From Roseateles toxinivorans (GTDB lineage: Bacteria; Pseudomonadota; Gammaproteobacteria; Burkholderiales; Burkholderiaceae_C): a DNA stretch of 41,120 bases. Of the stretch, positions 1 to 7,220 are shown in pieces. The stretch covers positions 1 through 41,120 of the forward strand of contig CAMDHE010000029.1 in assembly GCA_945898095.1 (NCBI GenBank), given 5' to 3'. Numbering within the stretch: the stretch's first letter is position 1; each line of letters starts with the position of its first letter. The notes below the pieces were generated by a model, which ran no database searches, was not told the DNA's origin, and was given only the letters and a program-made list of their open reading frames with translations. A program made the translations under genes and the position numbers.

Positions 1-10
1 AGAAGACCGC

Positions 11-880
11 ATGAGCTACTGGCTTTTCATCGTCCAGCATTTCAGTGTTTCGCTGGTACTGGCATTGAGCTGCTATCTCGTGCTGCGTTCGGGCGAGATC
101 TCTTTTGGACAACAGGCTTTCTTCGGTATTGGTGCGTATGCCGGTGCAAGCGCGACCGTGATGTTCGGCTGGCCGCTGGCCGCTGCAATGGTGGTTGCCA
201 CGCTGGCTGCGGGTTTGACCGCCTGGGTTGTCGGCCAGAGCATTTGCCGAAGCGTGGGCTTTCGATTCACCTTGCTGACGCTCGTGTTTGGCGAATTCGT
301 CCGCGCGCTACTGGGCCGACTGAACTGGGTGAAGGAAATCAACGGCCGTGATGCAGGCCTGCAAGGCGCGCTTGGTTTTTCAGGAATCGAATACTACTTC
401 GAACATGGCCTTTCGGTCTGGGAGCAGGCCGCCATTGCGGTAGCCGCCGCACTCTGCTGTCTGCTGGCTATTGCACTGCTCGAGCGCGGTGCCATCGGAC
501 GGCGGATCAGGGCGGTTGCCGTCGACCCAGGCCTGGCGGCCAATGTCGGCATCAATCCGGTCCATACACGCTTGCAAGCCTTCGTTGCCGCAGGTGCAAT
601 CGCCGGCCTGGGCGGAGCTGTGTTCGCTCACCAGGCAAGCTATATCGAGCCTGCCAATTTCAGTCTGATGTCTGGCGTGCATGCTGTGGCGTACACGCTG
701 CTGGGTGGATTGACCAATGTGTTCGGTCCGGCAATCGGTACCTTCATTGATGTTGGCCTGCTGGAAGGCCTGCGCATCACCGGGCCTTACAGGATGGTGT
801 CATTTGGCGTACTGATCGTCGTCGTGCTGATCGTCTTTCCACATGGCGTGCTGGGGCGCATTAGGAGCAAAGATCGATGA
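11..880 (+). CDS. livM: Branched-chain amino acid-type ABC transporter permease (LivM family)
   Basis: This is an inner-membrane permease of the hydrophobic amino acid/carboxylate uptake (HAAT) ABC family. The 289-residue protein is almost entirely hydrophobic and carries the family's GEISFGQQAFFGIGAYAG segment (residues 28-45), a cytoplasmic coupling-loop region around residues 160-190 and a C-terminal LGGLTNVFGPAIGT segment. The ATG at 11 probably overlaps the stop of an upstream gene (TGA at 12-14, ATGA), most likely livH, which lies outside the window. Its own stop overlaps the livG start in the same ATGA way, so the two are translationally coupled. Members of this family also import aromatic acids, amides and urea; the proximity to CoA-transferase and GST genes makes a carboxylate substrate possible, but that is inference. 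Confidence 0.9.
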   Translation: MSYWLFIVQHFSVSLVLALSCYLVLRSGEISFGQQAFFGIGAYAGASATVMFGWPLAAAMVVATLAAGLTAWVVGQSICRSVGFRFTLLTLVFGEFVRALLGRLNWVKEINGRDAGLQGALGFSGIEYYFEHGLSVWEQAAIAVAAALCCLLAIALLERGAIGRRIRAVAVDPGLAANVGINPVHTRLQAFVAAGAIAGLGGAVFAHQASYIEPANFSLMSGVHAVAYTLLGGLTNVFGPAIGTFIDVGLLEGLRITGPYRMVSFGVLIVVVLIVFPHGVLGRIRSKDR

Positions 881-1626
881 GTCCCTTGCTGGCGGTACGC
901 GGCCTGCACAAAAGCTTCGGCCAACTCGTGGTGTTGTCCGGACTGCAGCTAGACGTCAAGCAGGGCGACATCATTGGCCTGATCGGTCCGAACGGTTCGG
1001 GCAAGACGACACTGCTGAATCTCATTAGTGGTACTGAAGCGGTCGATCGTGGCAATATTTGCGTGACGGGAAACGACATCACGTCGTGGCCCGCATGGCG
1101 GCGCCCGCAAGTCGGTATTGGGCGCTGTTTCCAGGACAGCCGGCTCTGGACTAACTTGACCGTCGGTGAACATTTGCTGGCCGTGGCTGAAACGCGTGGT
1201 TCGGCGCAGGCCGTTGGCCGGATGAATGCGCTGGCTTTGCTGGTTGGGCTCGATGTCGCCATTCATCGCCAATACCCTGACGCAATCAACCTGCTAGATC
1301 GGCGGCGGTTGGAACTGGTCATGGCTTCTTTTTCGGCATCGCATTTGCTTTTGCTGGACGAAATCACCGCTGGTCTCAATTTTGACGAGGCGTGCACCCT
1401 TTATGACCGGGTCAATGCGCTCGTGCTTGACCGAAAGGTGGGTGCGGTGCTGATGGTTGAACACCGACTCAGCCTGGTAGAAGGCTATTCCACCGCGATC
1501 GGCATGATGAATGAGGGGCAAGTTGTCATGACCGGACGTGGTGACCACGGCGACTTCCAATTGGCAATACAGAATATGTTTCCCGGTTCTGAAAAAATTT
1601 TGCAAAAGGAGATACCACGATGGTGA
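877..1626 (+). CDS. livG: ABC transporter ATP-binding protein, LivG family, with degenerate signature motif
   Basis: This is the ATPase partner of the preceding permease. The 249-residue protein has a canonical Walker A (GPNGSGKT, residues 37-44), a Q-loop (RCFQDSRLW), a Walker B region (LLLLDEITAGLN, with Ile where LivG proteins have Pro) and an H-loop His (MVEHRL). The ABC signature normally reads LSYGQRRRLE in LivG; here the aligned residues are INLLDRRRLE, so the conserved Ser and Gly of the C-loop are lost while the flanking RRRLE remains. In ABC ATPases that Ser and Gly contact the gamma-phosphate across the dimer, so activity may be reduced or asymmetric. It overlaps livM by four bases and the next gene by seven. 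No livF is seen downstream. Confidence 0.85.
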   Translation: MSPLLAVRGLHKSFGQLVVLSGLQLDVKQGDIIGLIGPNGSGKTTLLNLISGTEAVDRGNICVTGNDITSWPAWRRPQVGIGRCFQDSRLWTNLTVGEHLLAVAETRGSAQAVGRMNALALLVGLDVAIHRQYPDAINLLDRRRLELVMASFSASHLLLLDEITAGLNFDEACTLYDRVNALVLDRKVGAVLMVEHRLSLVEGYSTAIGMMNEGQVVMTGRGDHGDFQLAIQNMFPGSEKILQKEIPRW

Positions 1627-2027
1627 CCAGACTAAGCATTGCACGTCTGTTGCTGACTGCTGCGCTGGGCCTTGGCTGGCTGCCGCATGGCTTGGCCAGC
1701 GACACGCCTGCTGCTCACGCGACCAGTGCAGCGCCAAAGATCGAATGGGTCCTGAAACCTTCGAAAAATTCGCTCGAACGCGAGTCGATAATCACAATTA
1801 CGGATCGCGCAGGCAAGCCGATATCTAACGCCAAGGTAACGATCAGCCTGGATATGCCGAGCATGCCTGGAGCGCATCATGTGCCGCCGGTGCTGGCCAC
1901 GCCCACTAGTACGCCCGGTCTCTATACGGCACTGCTCCGACCAGAAATGGTAGGTGAGTGGACTGCCCGTATCGAAATGAGTGCACCGCAACGCTTGAAA
2001 ATATTCAAGAAATTCAATGTCGACTGA
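1620..2027 (+). CDS. Exported YtkA-like domain protein
   Basis: The 135-residue protein starts with a signal peptide (positively charged Arg4, a hydrophobic stretch to about residue 25, Ala-Ser-like cleavage region) followed by a small beta-rich domain. The segment with MPSMPGAHHV, TSTPGLYTA and GEWTARIEM resembles the YtkA/FixH-like domain, an Ig-like fold found in periplasmic or membrane-anchored proteins. The start is supported by an AAGGAGAT Shine-Dalgarno sequence at 1607-1614, and the ATG overlaps the end of livG, so it belongs to the same operon. Its function is unknown; a periplasmic role linked to the transporter or to metal handling is possible but not shown. Confidence 0.65.
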   Translation: MVTRLSIARLLLTAALGLGWLPHGLASDTPAAHATSAAPKIEWVLKPSKNSLERESIITITDRAGKPISNAKVTISLDMPSMPGAHHVPPVLATPTSTPGLYTALLRPEMVGEWTARIEMSAPQRLKIFKKFNVD

Positions 2028-2565
2028 TCCAGGAAAAAAATTGGATACAGTCCCGCGGCGGCAAGGCGAATGGCGAAGGCCGGGCCAAAGCGACGTCCCA
2101 ATGATCGCCAGCGCTGGGGATGGCCAGGGTATTGCGCTGGCCCTTGCCAGCTTGGCCGCTGGCTTCACCCTGCTTGTTGTCGGCCGCTCGCTTCAAAGAC
2201 TGCAGCAACGCATGACGACGCTGGCTGGCGCGGGCGACCGGCTCGCCTGCCATCAGGCAGACCTGCGCGACCCGTTTGCAGTCGACGCATTGTCTAAGCA
2301 AGTCAATGCCTTGCATGGCGTGCCGGACCTCGTTGTATTCAATGCTGGCGACCGATACCGCAAGCCATTCACAAGGACGGCATGTCGCCAACATCGTGTT
2401 CGATGGAGCTATCGACATGCCGCCACACACGAATGCTTTCCAGACCTACGGACGTCCACGATGGAAGACGGTCTGATGCTTACCTCCGAAATCGCTCAAA
2501 CCTATCTGTCGATGCACCACCAACCACGCAATGCCTCGTCACATGACATCGATCTTCGACCCTGA
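2017..2565 (+). pseudogene. Broken SDR gene: internal deletion plus frameshifts
   Basis: The reading frame is open for 182 codons, but its content is a damaged copy of an SDR like the intact one at 4640-5368. The N-terminal part (IASAGDGQGIALALASLAAG to DLVVFNAGDRYRKPF) matches residues of about 6-95 of the intact protein. It then jumps: in another frame, bases about 2362-2420 encode SQGRHVANIVFDGAID, matching PQGLHIAHVVIDGAID of the intact SDR. From about 2425 the first frame resumes with ECFPDLR and IAQTYLSMHHQPR ... DIDLRP, matching EMFPERH and IAETYWQLHQQPR ... EMDLRP. About 75 residues, including the catalytic region, are missing and two frame changes are needed. The start is unclear because no good ribosome site is seen and the 5' end overlaps the YtkA-like gene. 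Confidence 0.85.
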
Positions 2566-2592
2566 TGAAAGAAATTCTGAGCCAAACTTTTT

Positions 2593-2598
2593 TATGAT
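2593..2598 (+). promoter_or_regulatory. Possible -10 element for the GST operon
   Basis: TATGAT lies 50 bases before the GST start codon, in the AT-rich 83-base gap after the SDR pseudogene. No convincing -35 is seen at 16-18 bases upstream, so this is only a candidate. Confidence 0.25.
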
Positions 2599-2648
2599 GG
2601 TTTTCCAAGACTACTGAGCGCCTGAAAATACCAACAGAAGGAATTGAA

Positions 2649-3338
2649 ATGAATACCGATGATCCAGCAGGACAAGCAGAAAAAATAGAAACAGCAGGCA
2701 CATCCAGTGACCTGACTCTGTGGGGAGCGCAAAGTATCCGGGCGCTGCGTGCTCACTGGATGTTGATGGAAATGAATCTACCGTATGAATTCGTACCGGT
2801 ACGACCGCGCATGGAGTCGGCAACACCAGAATTCCGTGGAATCAGCCCGCGCGGCAAGGTGCCCGTGCTACGGCACAAGGACTTCCTACTGACCGAAAGC
2901 GCCGCGATCGTTCACTATTTGGCCGACACCTTTCCGACGCCTGCCGGCTTACAGTCGCCGCGCGGGCCGGTAGCACGCGCCCGGCGAGACGAATGGTCAT
3001 ATTTCATAATGACCGAGCTCGATGCGACTGCGCTTTACGTCATCCGTCGGCATACCGATCTCAAGCACTTGTTCGGCGATGCGCCGGTGGTGGTCGACTC
3101 TGCACGCACCTACTTCAACGCCCAAATCGAAGCAATGCGTCCACGGATCGGCGGACTTTCGAACTATTTAATGGGAGACGAATTCAGCGCCGTCGACATC
3201 TTGATGGCGACCACCCTGGACTGGGCCGAAAGCGCCGCGATTGCGTTACCGGAAGAAGTCCGCGCCTATCATCGTCGTACCGTAGCAAGGCCGGCATACC
3301 AGGCAGCGCGTTCACGTACGTTCAGGCCGATTGCCTGA
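2649..3338 (+). CDS. Glutathione S-transferase family protein
   Basis: The 229-residue protein has the two-domain GST layout. The N-terminal thioredoxin-like domain (about residues 20-105) shows LTLWGAQSIRALRAHWMLME, the cis-Pro segment GKVPVL and the glutathione-binding ESAAI motif; the C-terminal part (about 110-229) is all-helical and contains the SAVDILMATTLDWAES segment. About 20 extra residues precede the fold. The start at 2649 follows GAAGG about 8 bases upstream. It is the first of four same-strand genes with a class III CoA-transferase, an SDR and a GST-kappa-like isomerase, which suggests a glutathione-involving catabolic step. The substrate cannot be read from the sequence. Confidence 0.85.
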   Translation: MNTDDPAGQAEKIETAGTSSDLTLWGAQSIRALRAHWMLMEMNLPYEFVPVRPRMESATPEFRGISPRGKVPVLRHKDFLLTESAAIVHYLADTFPTPAGLQSPRGPVARARRDEWSYFIMTELDATALYVIRRHTDLKHLFGDAPVVVDSARTYFNAQIEAMRPRIGGLSNYLMGDEFSAVDILMATTLDWAESAAIALPEEVRAYHRRTVARPAYQAARSRTFRPIA

Positions 3339-3365
3339 CGCTAATTTGCCGCGAGGAATAGAACC

Positions 3366-4568
3366 ATGCACGGTGCCCTTCAAGGTGTGCGCGTACTTGA
3401 CATGACCACCATGGTGTCTGGACCAGTGGCAACCATGATTCTGGCGGACCAAGGTGCCGACGTGATCAAGGTCGAATCACCTAGCGGGGACTTGATGCGC
3501 CAATATGGCAGTATCGTAGAGGGCGTTTCATCATCGTTCCTGTCCTGCAACCGCGGCAAGCGCGGTTTGTGCGTCGACCTGAAAACGCCTGCCGGTCTTG
3601 AAATTATTCAGCGCCTGGCGGGCAAGGCCGATGTGCTGGTACAAAACTTCCGACCTGGCGCCATGGATCGTGTGGGGTTAGGAGAACAAGCCATACGGAA
3701 AATCCGACCAGACATTATTTATGTCTCCATCTCCGGTGTTGGCGAGACTGGCCCCTATTCACAGCAGCGTATTTACGACCCGATCATTCAAGCCTTGAGC
3801 GGGCTGGCCGAATTGCAAGCCGACCGAGAGTCGACAGGACGTCCGCGCATGGTGCGAACCATCATTCCTGACAAGACCACCGCACTTACCGCGGCCCAGG
3901 CAATTAGCGCTGCGCTGTTCTATCGCGAGCGATCTGGCGAAGGCCAGCATATTCGCATCGCCATGCTGGATGCGATGGTTGCCTACCTTTGGCCAGAAGC
4001 GATTTCCAGCCTGTCGTTCGTCGGCCGGGAACGTGATCCGGCATCCGGCCAGATGGGGCTAGACCTGGTGTTCGACACGCGCGATGGCTTCATCACAGCC
4101 GGCGCGTTGTCCGATCAAGAATGGCTCGGCATGTGTCGCGCGTTGGAGCGAGAAGACTTGATCAATGACCCGCGTTTTATAACGGCACGCTCGCGAATCG
4201 AAAACGGGGCGGCCCGCCGCCAGATTACGTCCGAGGCACTAAAACAATGGTGTTCTGCTGACATACTCGAACGGCTGCATGCGCACGGTGTGCCGTGTGC
4301 GCCGATCGTTAGCCGCATGGAACTGCTGGACAACGACCAGGTCCGGGAAAACGATCTGCTACACATTTTCGACGATCCTCACTTGGGACAGGTACGACAG
4401 CCGCGACCCGCAGCCCGGTTTGACAAGTCGCCATCAAGCATCCGGCGCCTTGCACCTGGGCTGGGCGGGCACAACGCCGAGATACTGGAAGAACTGGGTT
4501 ATTCGGCGTCACTATGCGAGCAGTTGCAAAAGGACGGCGTCTTGTTGACCGCTCTTCGAAATCAGTAA
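3366..4568 (+). CDS. Class III (CaiB/BaiF) CoA-transferase
   Basis: This enzyme family moves CoA between carboxylic acids through an aspartyl-CoA intermediate. The 400-residue length is usual. Visible motifs are GVRVLDMTTMVSGPVATM near the N-terminus, ADVIKVESP (31-39), the LVQNFRPGAMDRVGL stretch (91-105), YDPIIQALSGLAE (137-149) and Asp169 in IIPDKTT, which sits at the position of the catalytic aspartate of formyl-CoA transferase. GAGGAATAG just upstream of the ATG serves as the ribosome site. It lies 27 bases after the GST gene and 71 bases before the SDR gene, probably in one operon. It could activate the carboxylate imported or produced by this cluster; the acid is not identifiable. Confidence 0.9.
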   Translation: MHGALQGVRVLDMTTMVSGPVATMILADQGADVIKVESPSGDLMRQYGSIVEGVSSSFLSCNRGKRGLCVDLKTPAGLEIIQRLAGKADVLVQNFRPGAMDRVGLGEQAIRKIRPDIIYVSISGVGETGPYSQQRIYDPIIQALSGLAELQADRESTGRPRMVRTIIPDKTTALTAAQAISAALFYRERSGEGQHIRIAMLDAMVAYLWPEAISSLSFVGRERDPASGQMGLDLVFDTRDGFITAGALSDQEWLGMCRALEREDLINDPRFITARSRIENGAARRQITSEALKQWCSADILERLHAHGVPCAPIVSRMELLDNDQVRENDLLHIFDDPHLGQVRQPRPAARFDKSPSSIRRLAPGLGGHNAEILEELGYSASLCEQLQKDGVLLTALRNQ

Positions 4569-4639
4569 GTGTGAGACAAATAGACCCAAGGCAGCCCGCG
4601 GCTGAGTTGGTCGAAAATTCAGAGCAAGGAGACCAGCCA

Positions 4640-5368
4640 ATGATCAAAAAGAAAGCCGTGCTCGTAGTGGGTGCGGGGGACGCCACGGGGGGTGCCATCG
4701 CGCGCCGCTTCGCCCGCGAGGGCTATATCGCCTGCGTCACCCGTCGCCAGGCCGACAAGTTGCAGCCCTTGGTCGAACGCATACGCGCTGAAGGGGGCGA
4801 GGCCCATGCCTTCGGCTGCGATGCGCGTGACGAGGCCGCAACTTCGGCCATGGTGCAGGCGATTGAAGGCGACATCGCTCCGATTGAAGTGGCGGTGTTC
4901 AACGTGGGCGGCAATGTGCGCTTTCCAGTTGTGGATACCACCGAGCGCGTCTACCGAAAAGTCTGGGAGATGAGTGCGTTGGCGGGCTTCTTGCTGGGAC
5001 GCGAGGCGGCGCGCGTGATGCTTCCGCGTGGCCATGGCACCATCTTGTTCACCGGCGCTACAGCCAGCCTGCGCGGCAGTTCGGGCTTTTGCGCCTTTGC
5101 CGGTGCCAAGCATGCCTTGCGGGCGCTATCGCAAAGCATGGCACGCGAGCTAGGGCCGCAGGGTTTGCATATTGCGCATGTCGTGATCGATGGCGCCATC
5201 GATACCGCCTTCATCGCGGAGATGTTTCCGGAGCGCCATGCGCTGAGCGATCGCGCCGGTATCCTTGACCCTGACCATATCGCCGAGACCTATTGGCAAC
5301 TCCACCAGCAGCCTCGCAGTGCCTGGACCCAGGAGATGGATCTGCGCCCATGGATGGAACAATTCTGA
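4640..5368 (+). CDS. Atypical short-chain dehydrogenase/reductase (catalytic Tyr replaced by Phe)
   Basis: The 242-residue protein has the SDR Rossmann fold with a nucleotide-binding loop VVGAGDATGGAIARRFA (9-25) and the acidic CDARD segment (60-64). In the active-site helix the YxxxK motif reads FAGAK (Phe153 to Lys157), so the usual catalytic Tyr is absent. The segment AHVVIDGAIDTAF (179-191) and the C-terminal EMDLRP are shared with the broken paralogue at 2017-2565. ATG at 4640 is preferred over upstream alternatives because CAAGGAGA lies at 4625-4632. From memory, related proteins also carry Phe here, so the change may belong to the subfamily. It may use a different mechanism or have a non-redox role. 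It lies nine bases upstream of the isomerase-like gene. Confidence 0.85.
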   Translation: MIKKKAVLVVGAGDATGGAIARRFAREGYIACVTRRQADKLQPLVERIRAEGGEAHAFGCDARDEAATSAMVQAIEGDIAPIEVAVFNVGGNVRFPVVDTTERVYRKVWEMSALAGFLLGREAARVMLPRGHGTILFTGATASLRGSSGFCAFAGAKHALRALSQSMARELGPQGLHIAHVVIDGAIDTAFIAEMFPERHALSDRAGILDPDHIAETYWQLHQQPRSAWTQEMDLRPWMEQF

Positions 5369-5376
5369 GGATCAAT

Positions 5377-5970
5377 ATGACTGACAAGACATTGGATTTT
5401 TACTTCGACTTCGGCAGCCCCACCACCTATCTGGCCTACACCCAGTTGCCACGTATCGCACAAGAGACCGGAGCGACGCTGCGTTGGCAGCCGATGCTGT
5501 TGGGCGGCGTGTTCAAGGCCACCGGCAATGTGAGCCCGGTGAGCGTGCCGGCCAAAGGCCGCTGGATGCACGACGACATTGCACGCTGGGCCAGGCGTTG
5601 GGGCGTGCCTTTCGCATTCAATCCACATTTTCCGATCAACACCGTTACGCTGATGCGCGGTGCCTGCGGCCTGCTGATGCGCCATCCGGATGACTTCAGC
5701 CGCTATGTCGATGCTGTCTTCCATGCGATGTGGGTGGTGCCACGTAATCTGGGCGATGCCGCTGAATTGGCCGCCATGCTGACGGAAGCCGGCTTCGATC
5801 CAGCGAGCTTCATGGCCTTGGTGGGGGATGCCGAGGTCAAGGCAGACCTGGTGGCGCGCACCGAAGCCGCGGTTGCCCGTGGCGTGTTTGGCGCGCCGAC
5901 CTGCTTTGTCGGCGATCAGCAATTCTTTGGCCAGGACCGGCTGGAGTTCGTTCGCGAAGCGTTGGCTTGA
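5377..5970 (+). CDS. 2-Hydroxychromene-2-carboxylate isomerase-like protein (DsbA/GST-kappa fold)
   Basis: The 197-residue protein belongs to the glutathione-dependent isomerase family that includes NahD. It begins with FYFDFGSPTTYLAY, containing the Ser-Pro of the family's active site (Ser14), continues with a helical insert (about 60-130), and ends with the thioredoxin-like segment GVFGAPTCFVGDQQFFGQDR that has the cis-Pro. ATG at 5377 is chosen because GAGG lies just upstream and because the homology starts there. In naphthalene catabolism NahD converts a chromene carboxylate to the open benzylidenepyruvate. No other naphthalene genes are seen here, so a related glutathione-dependent isomerisation in another pathway is equally possible. 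It closes the plus-strand cluster. Confidence 0.85.
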   Translation: MTDKTLDFYFDFGSPTTYLAYTQLPRIAQETGATLRWQPMLLGGVFKATGNVSPVSVPAKGRWMHDDIARWARRWGVPFAFNPHFPINTVTLMRGACGLLMRHPDDFSRYVDAVFHAMWVVPRNLGDAAELAAMLTEAGFDPASFMALVGDAEVKADLVARTEAAVARGVFGAPTCFVGDQQFFGQDRLEFVREALA

Positions 5971-6114
5971 GGCGTGCCGCTCTCCAGGCCAGCTTTCCTG
6001 CTGGCGCTGCTTGCTTGCGATCAACAGCGAATTCCCTCTGCTGTTGAGAATCCCCGAGGCGGCTAGGGCGGACGATATTGTCAGCCTGATCGACGCCATA
6101 CGAGGAGAACCAAG

Positions 6115-6540
6115 ATGAATGATCTGCTTGCGAGAGACATGTTCGGAATGGAACCGGCGGAGAGTTTTTTCCGCAACTGGGCCATGCCTTGGCGCGGTGA
6201 AGTGGCGCAAAACTCACCCAGGATCAAGTTGGACCTGTCTGAGCATGATGGCCAATACCAGGTCAAGGCCGAGATTCCAGGTGTAAAGAAGGAAGACATC
6301 GACATCCGGATCGACGGCAACCAGGTCACGATCATTGCCGAGGTCAAGAAAGAAAGTGAAGAAAAGAGGGACGGTCGTCTGCTGCGCTGCGAACGCCAAT
6401 ATGGTTATGCGAGCCGGACCTTCAGCCTCGACTGTGAAGTCGATGAAGCCAAGACAGCGGCGAGATACCACGATGGCATCCTCGAGCTGACCTTGCCCAA
6501 GAAGTCTCCCAGCGAGACCAGGAAGATAGCGATTTCCTGA
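6115..6540 (+). CDS. Small heat shock protein, Hsp20/alpha-crystallin family
   Basis: The 141-residue protein is an ATP-independent holdase chaperone. The alpha-crystallin domain spans about residues 38-141, with the start segment PRIKLDLSEHDGQYQVKAEIPG, the VTIIAEVK strand, the YGYASRTFSL segment and the hallmark DGILELTLPKK near the C-terminus. The last residues KIAIS supply an I-x-I motif used for oligomer contacts. A GAGGAGAA ribosome site precedes the ATG. The 144-base gap upstream has no recognisable heat-shock promoter. It begins a stress-related cluster with the HPF-like gene. Confidence 0.92.
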   Translation: MNDLLARDMFGMEPAESFFRNWAMPWRGEVAQNSPRIKLDLSEHDGQYQVKAEIPGVKKEDIDIRIDGNQVTIIAEVKKESEEKRDGRLLRCERQYGYASRTFSLDCEVDEAKTAARYHDGILELTLPKKSPSETRKIAIS

Positions 6541-6554
6541 GCCTGCATCTTGCC

Positions 6555-6577
6555 GGTCATGCCTTGCTGGCATGACC
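6555..6577 (+). repeat. Perfect inverted repeat between hsp20 and the HPF-like gene
   Basis: GGTCATGCC and GGCATGACC form a 9-bp perfect stem around a TTGCT loop, starting 15 bases after the Hsp20 stop. No T-run follows, so it is more likely an mRNA-stabilising or processing hairpin than a strong terminator. Confidence 0.45.
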
Positions 6578-6625
6578 CGAGACAGGCTTGTCAGTTGCCG
6601 ACCATTGCTCGATCGGGTGCCTTTC

Positions 6626-6988
6626 ATGAAACTTCCAGTACAAATCGTCTTCCGTGACCTCGTGCCGCTGCCTTCACTCGAGAGCGAGATCCGGCAACAT
6701 GTAGAAAAGCTGGAACAGTTCGCGCCAGCATTGATCAGCTGTCATGTGACAGTGGAATCCACCGCCAATCGGCGCCATCAGGGACACCGCTACCAGGTCA
6801 GGATCGACTTGCGCGTGCCGGATGAAGAGATCTTCGTCGGCGAGCATCAAGCCGACGAGGACATCGCCGTGGCCATGCGCAACTCTTTTGATGCGATGCG
6901 CCGCAAGCTGCAGGATTACTCGCGGCGCCGGCGTGGGCAGATCAAGCAGCATGCCGAGCTATTGCCTCGCCAGATCAAGGACTTGTGA
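6626..6988 (+). CDS. HPF/RaiA-family ribosome-associated protein
   Basis: The 120-residue protein resembles the ribosome hibernation (S30AE/HPF) family: an N-terminal strand MKLPVQIVFRDL, a helix with SLESEIRQHVEKLEQF, paired strands (SCHVTVES, YQVRIDLRVPD) and a basic C-terminal helix (RRKLQDYSRRRRGQIKQH). Members bind the small ribosomal subunit and inactivate ribosomes in stress or stationary phase. The open frame extends upstream to 6572, but ATG 6626 coincides with the beginning of the fold. It follows Hsp20 in the same orientation, a pairing consistent with a stress module. It is divergent from classical HPF, so its exact role is less certain. Confidence 0.75.
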   Translation: MKLPVQIVFRDLVPLPSLESEIRQHVEKLEQFAPALISCHVTVESTANRRHQGHRYQVRIDLRVPDEEIFVGEHQADEDIAVAMRNSFDAMRRKLQDYSRRRRGQIKQHAELLPRQIKDL

Positions 6989-7051
6989 GGGCGAGGCAAT
7001 CAGCAATTGCTGACCGGCCAGAACATCGGTTTCAAAGGAGCAACGTCGACC

Positions 7052-7150
7052 ATGAACGCGAAGAAATGGTTCTTGACAATAGCGGCTGTTGCGCTGTTGG
7101 CGGCGGCGACATCGGCGGCCTTCGATCTTTATCCGTGGCTGGATAAATAG
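7052..7150 (+). CDS. Predicted 32-residue single-span membrane peptide
   Basis: This small open frame has a strong AAAGGAG ribosome site at 7034-7040. It encodes a basic N-terminus (Asn-Ala-Lys-Lys), a hydrophobic segment of about 18 residues rich in Ala and Leu (7-24) and a short tail ending in DLYPWLDK. It could be a membrane peptide or a very short secreted product. It lies between the HPF-like and helix-hairpin-helix genes on the same strand. No family is recognised and no function is assigned; expression is unproven. Confidence 0.5.
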   Translation: MNAKKWFLTIAAVALLAAATSAAFDLYPWLDK

Positions 7151-7220
7151 CTCACCACGAGGCCACGCCCATGCGGCGCTTGGCGAATCTTTCGGGTTTG
7201 CCGAACAAACGGGGTACGCC

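Noticed and set aside
5987-6003. CCAGC-N6-GCTGG hairpin after the isomerase-like gene
   Set aside because: Five-base-pair stem with no T-run; likely chance.
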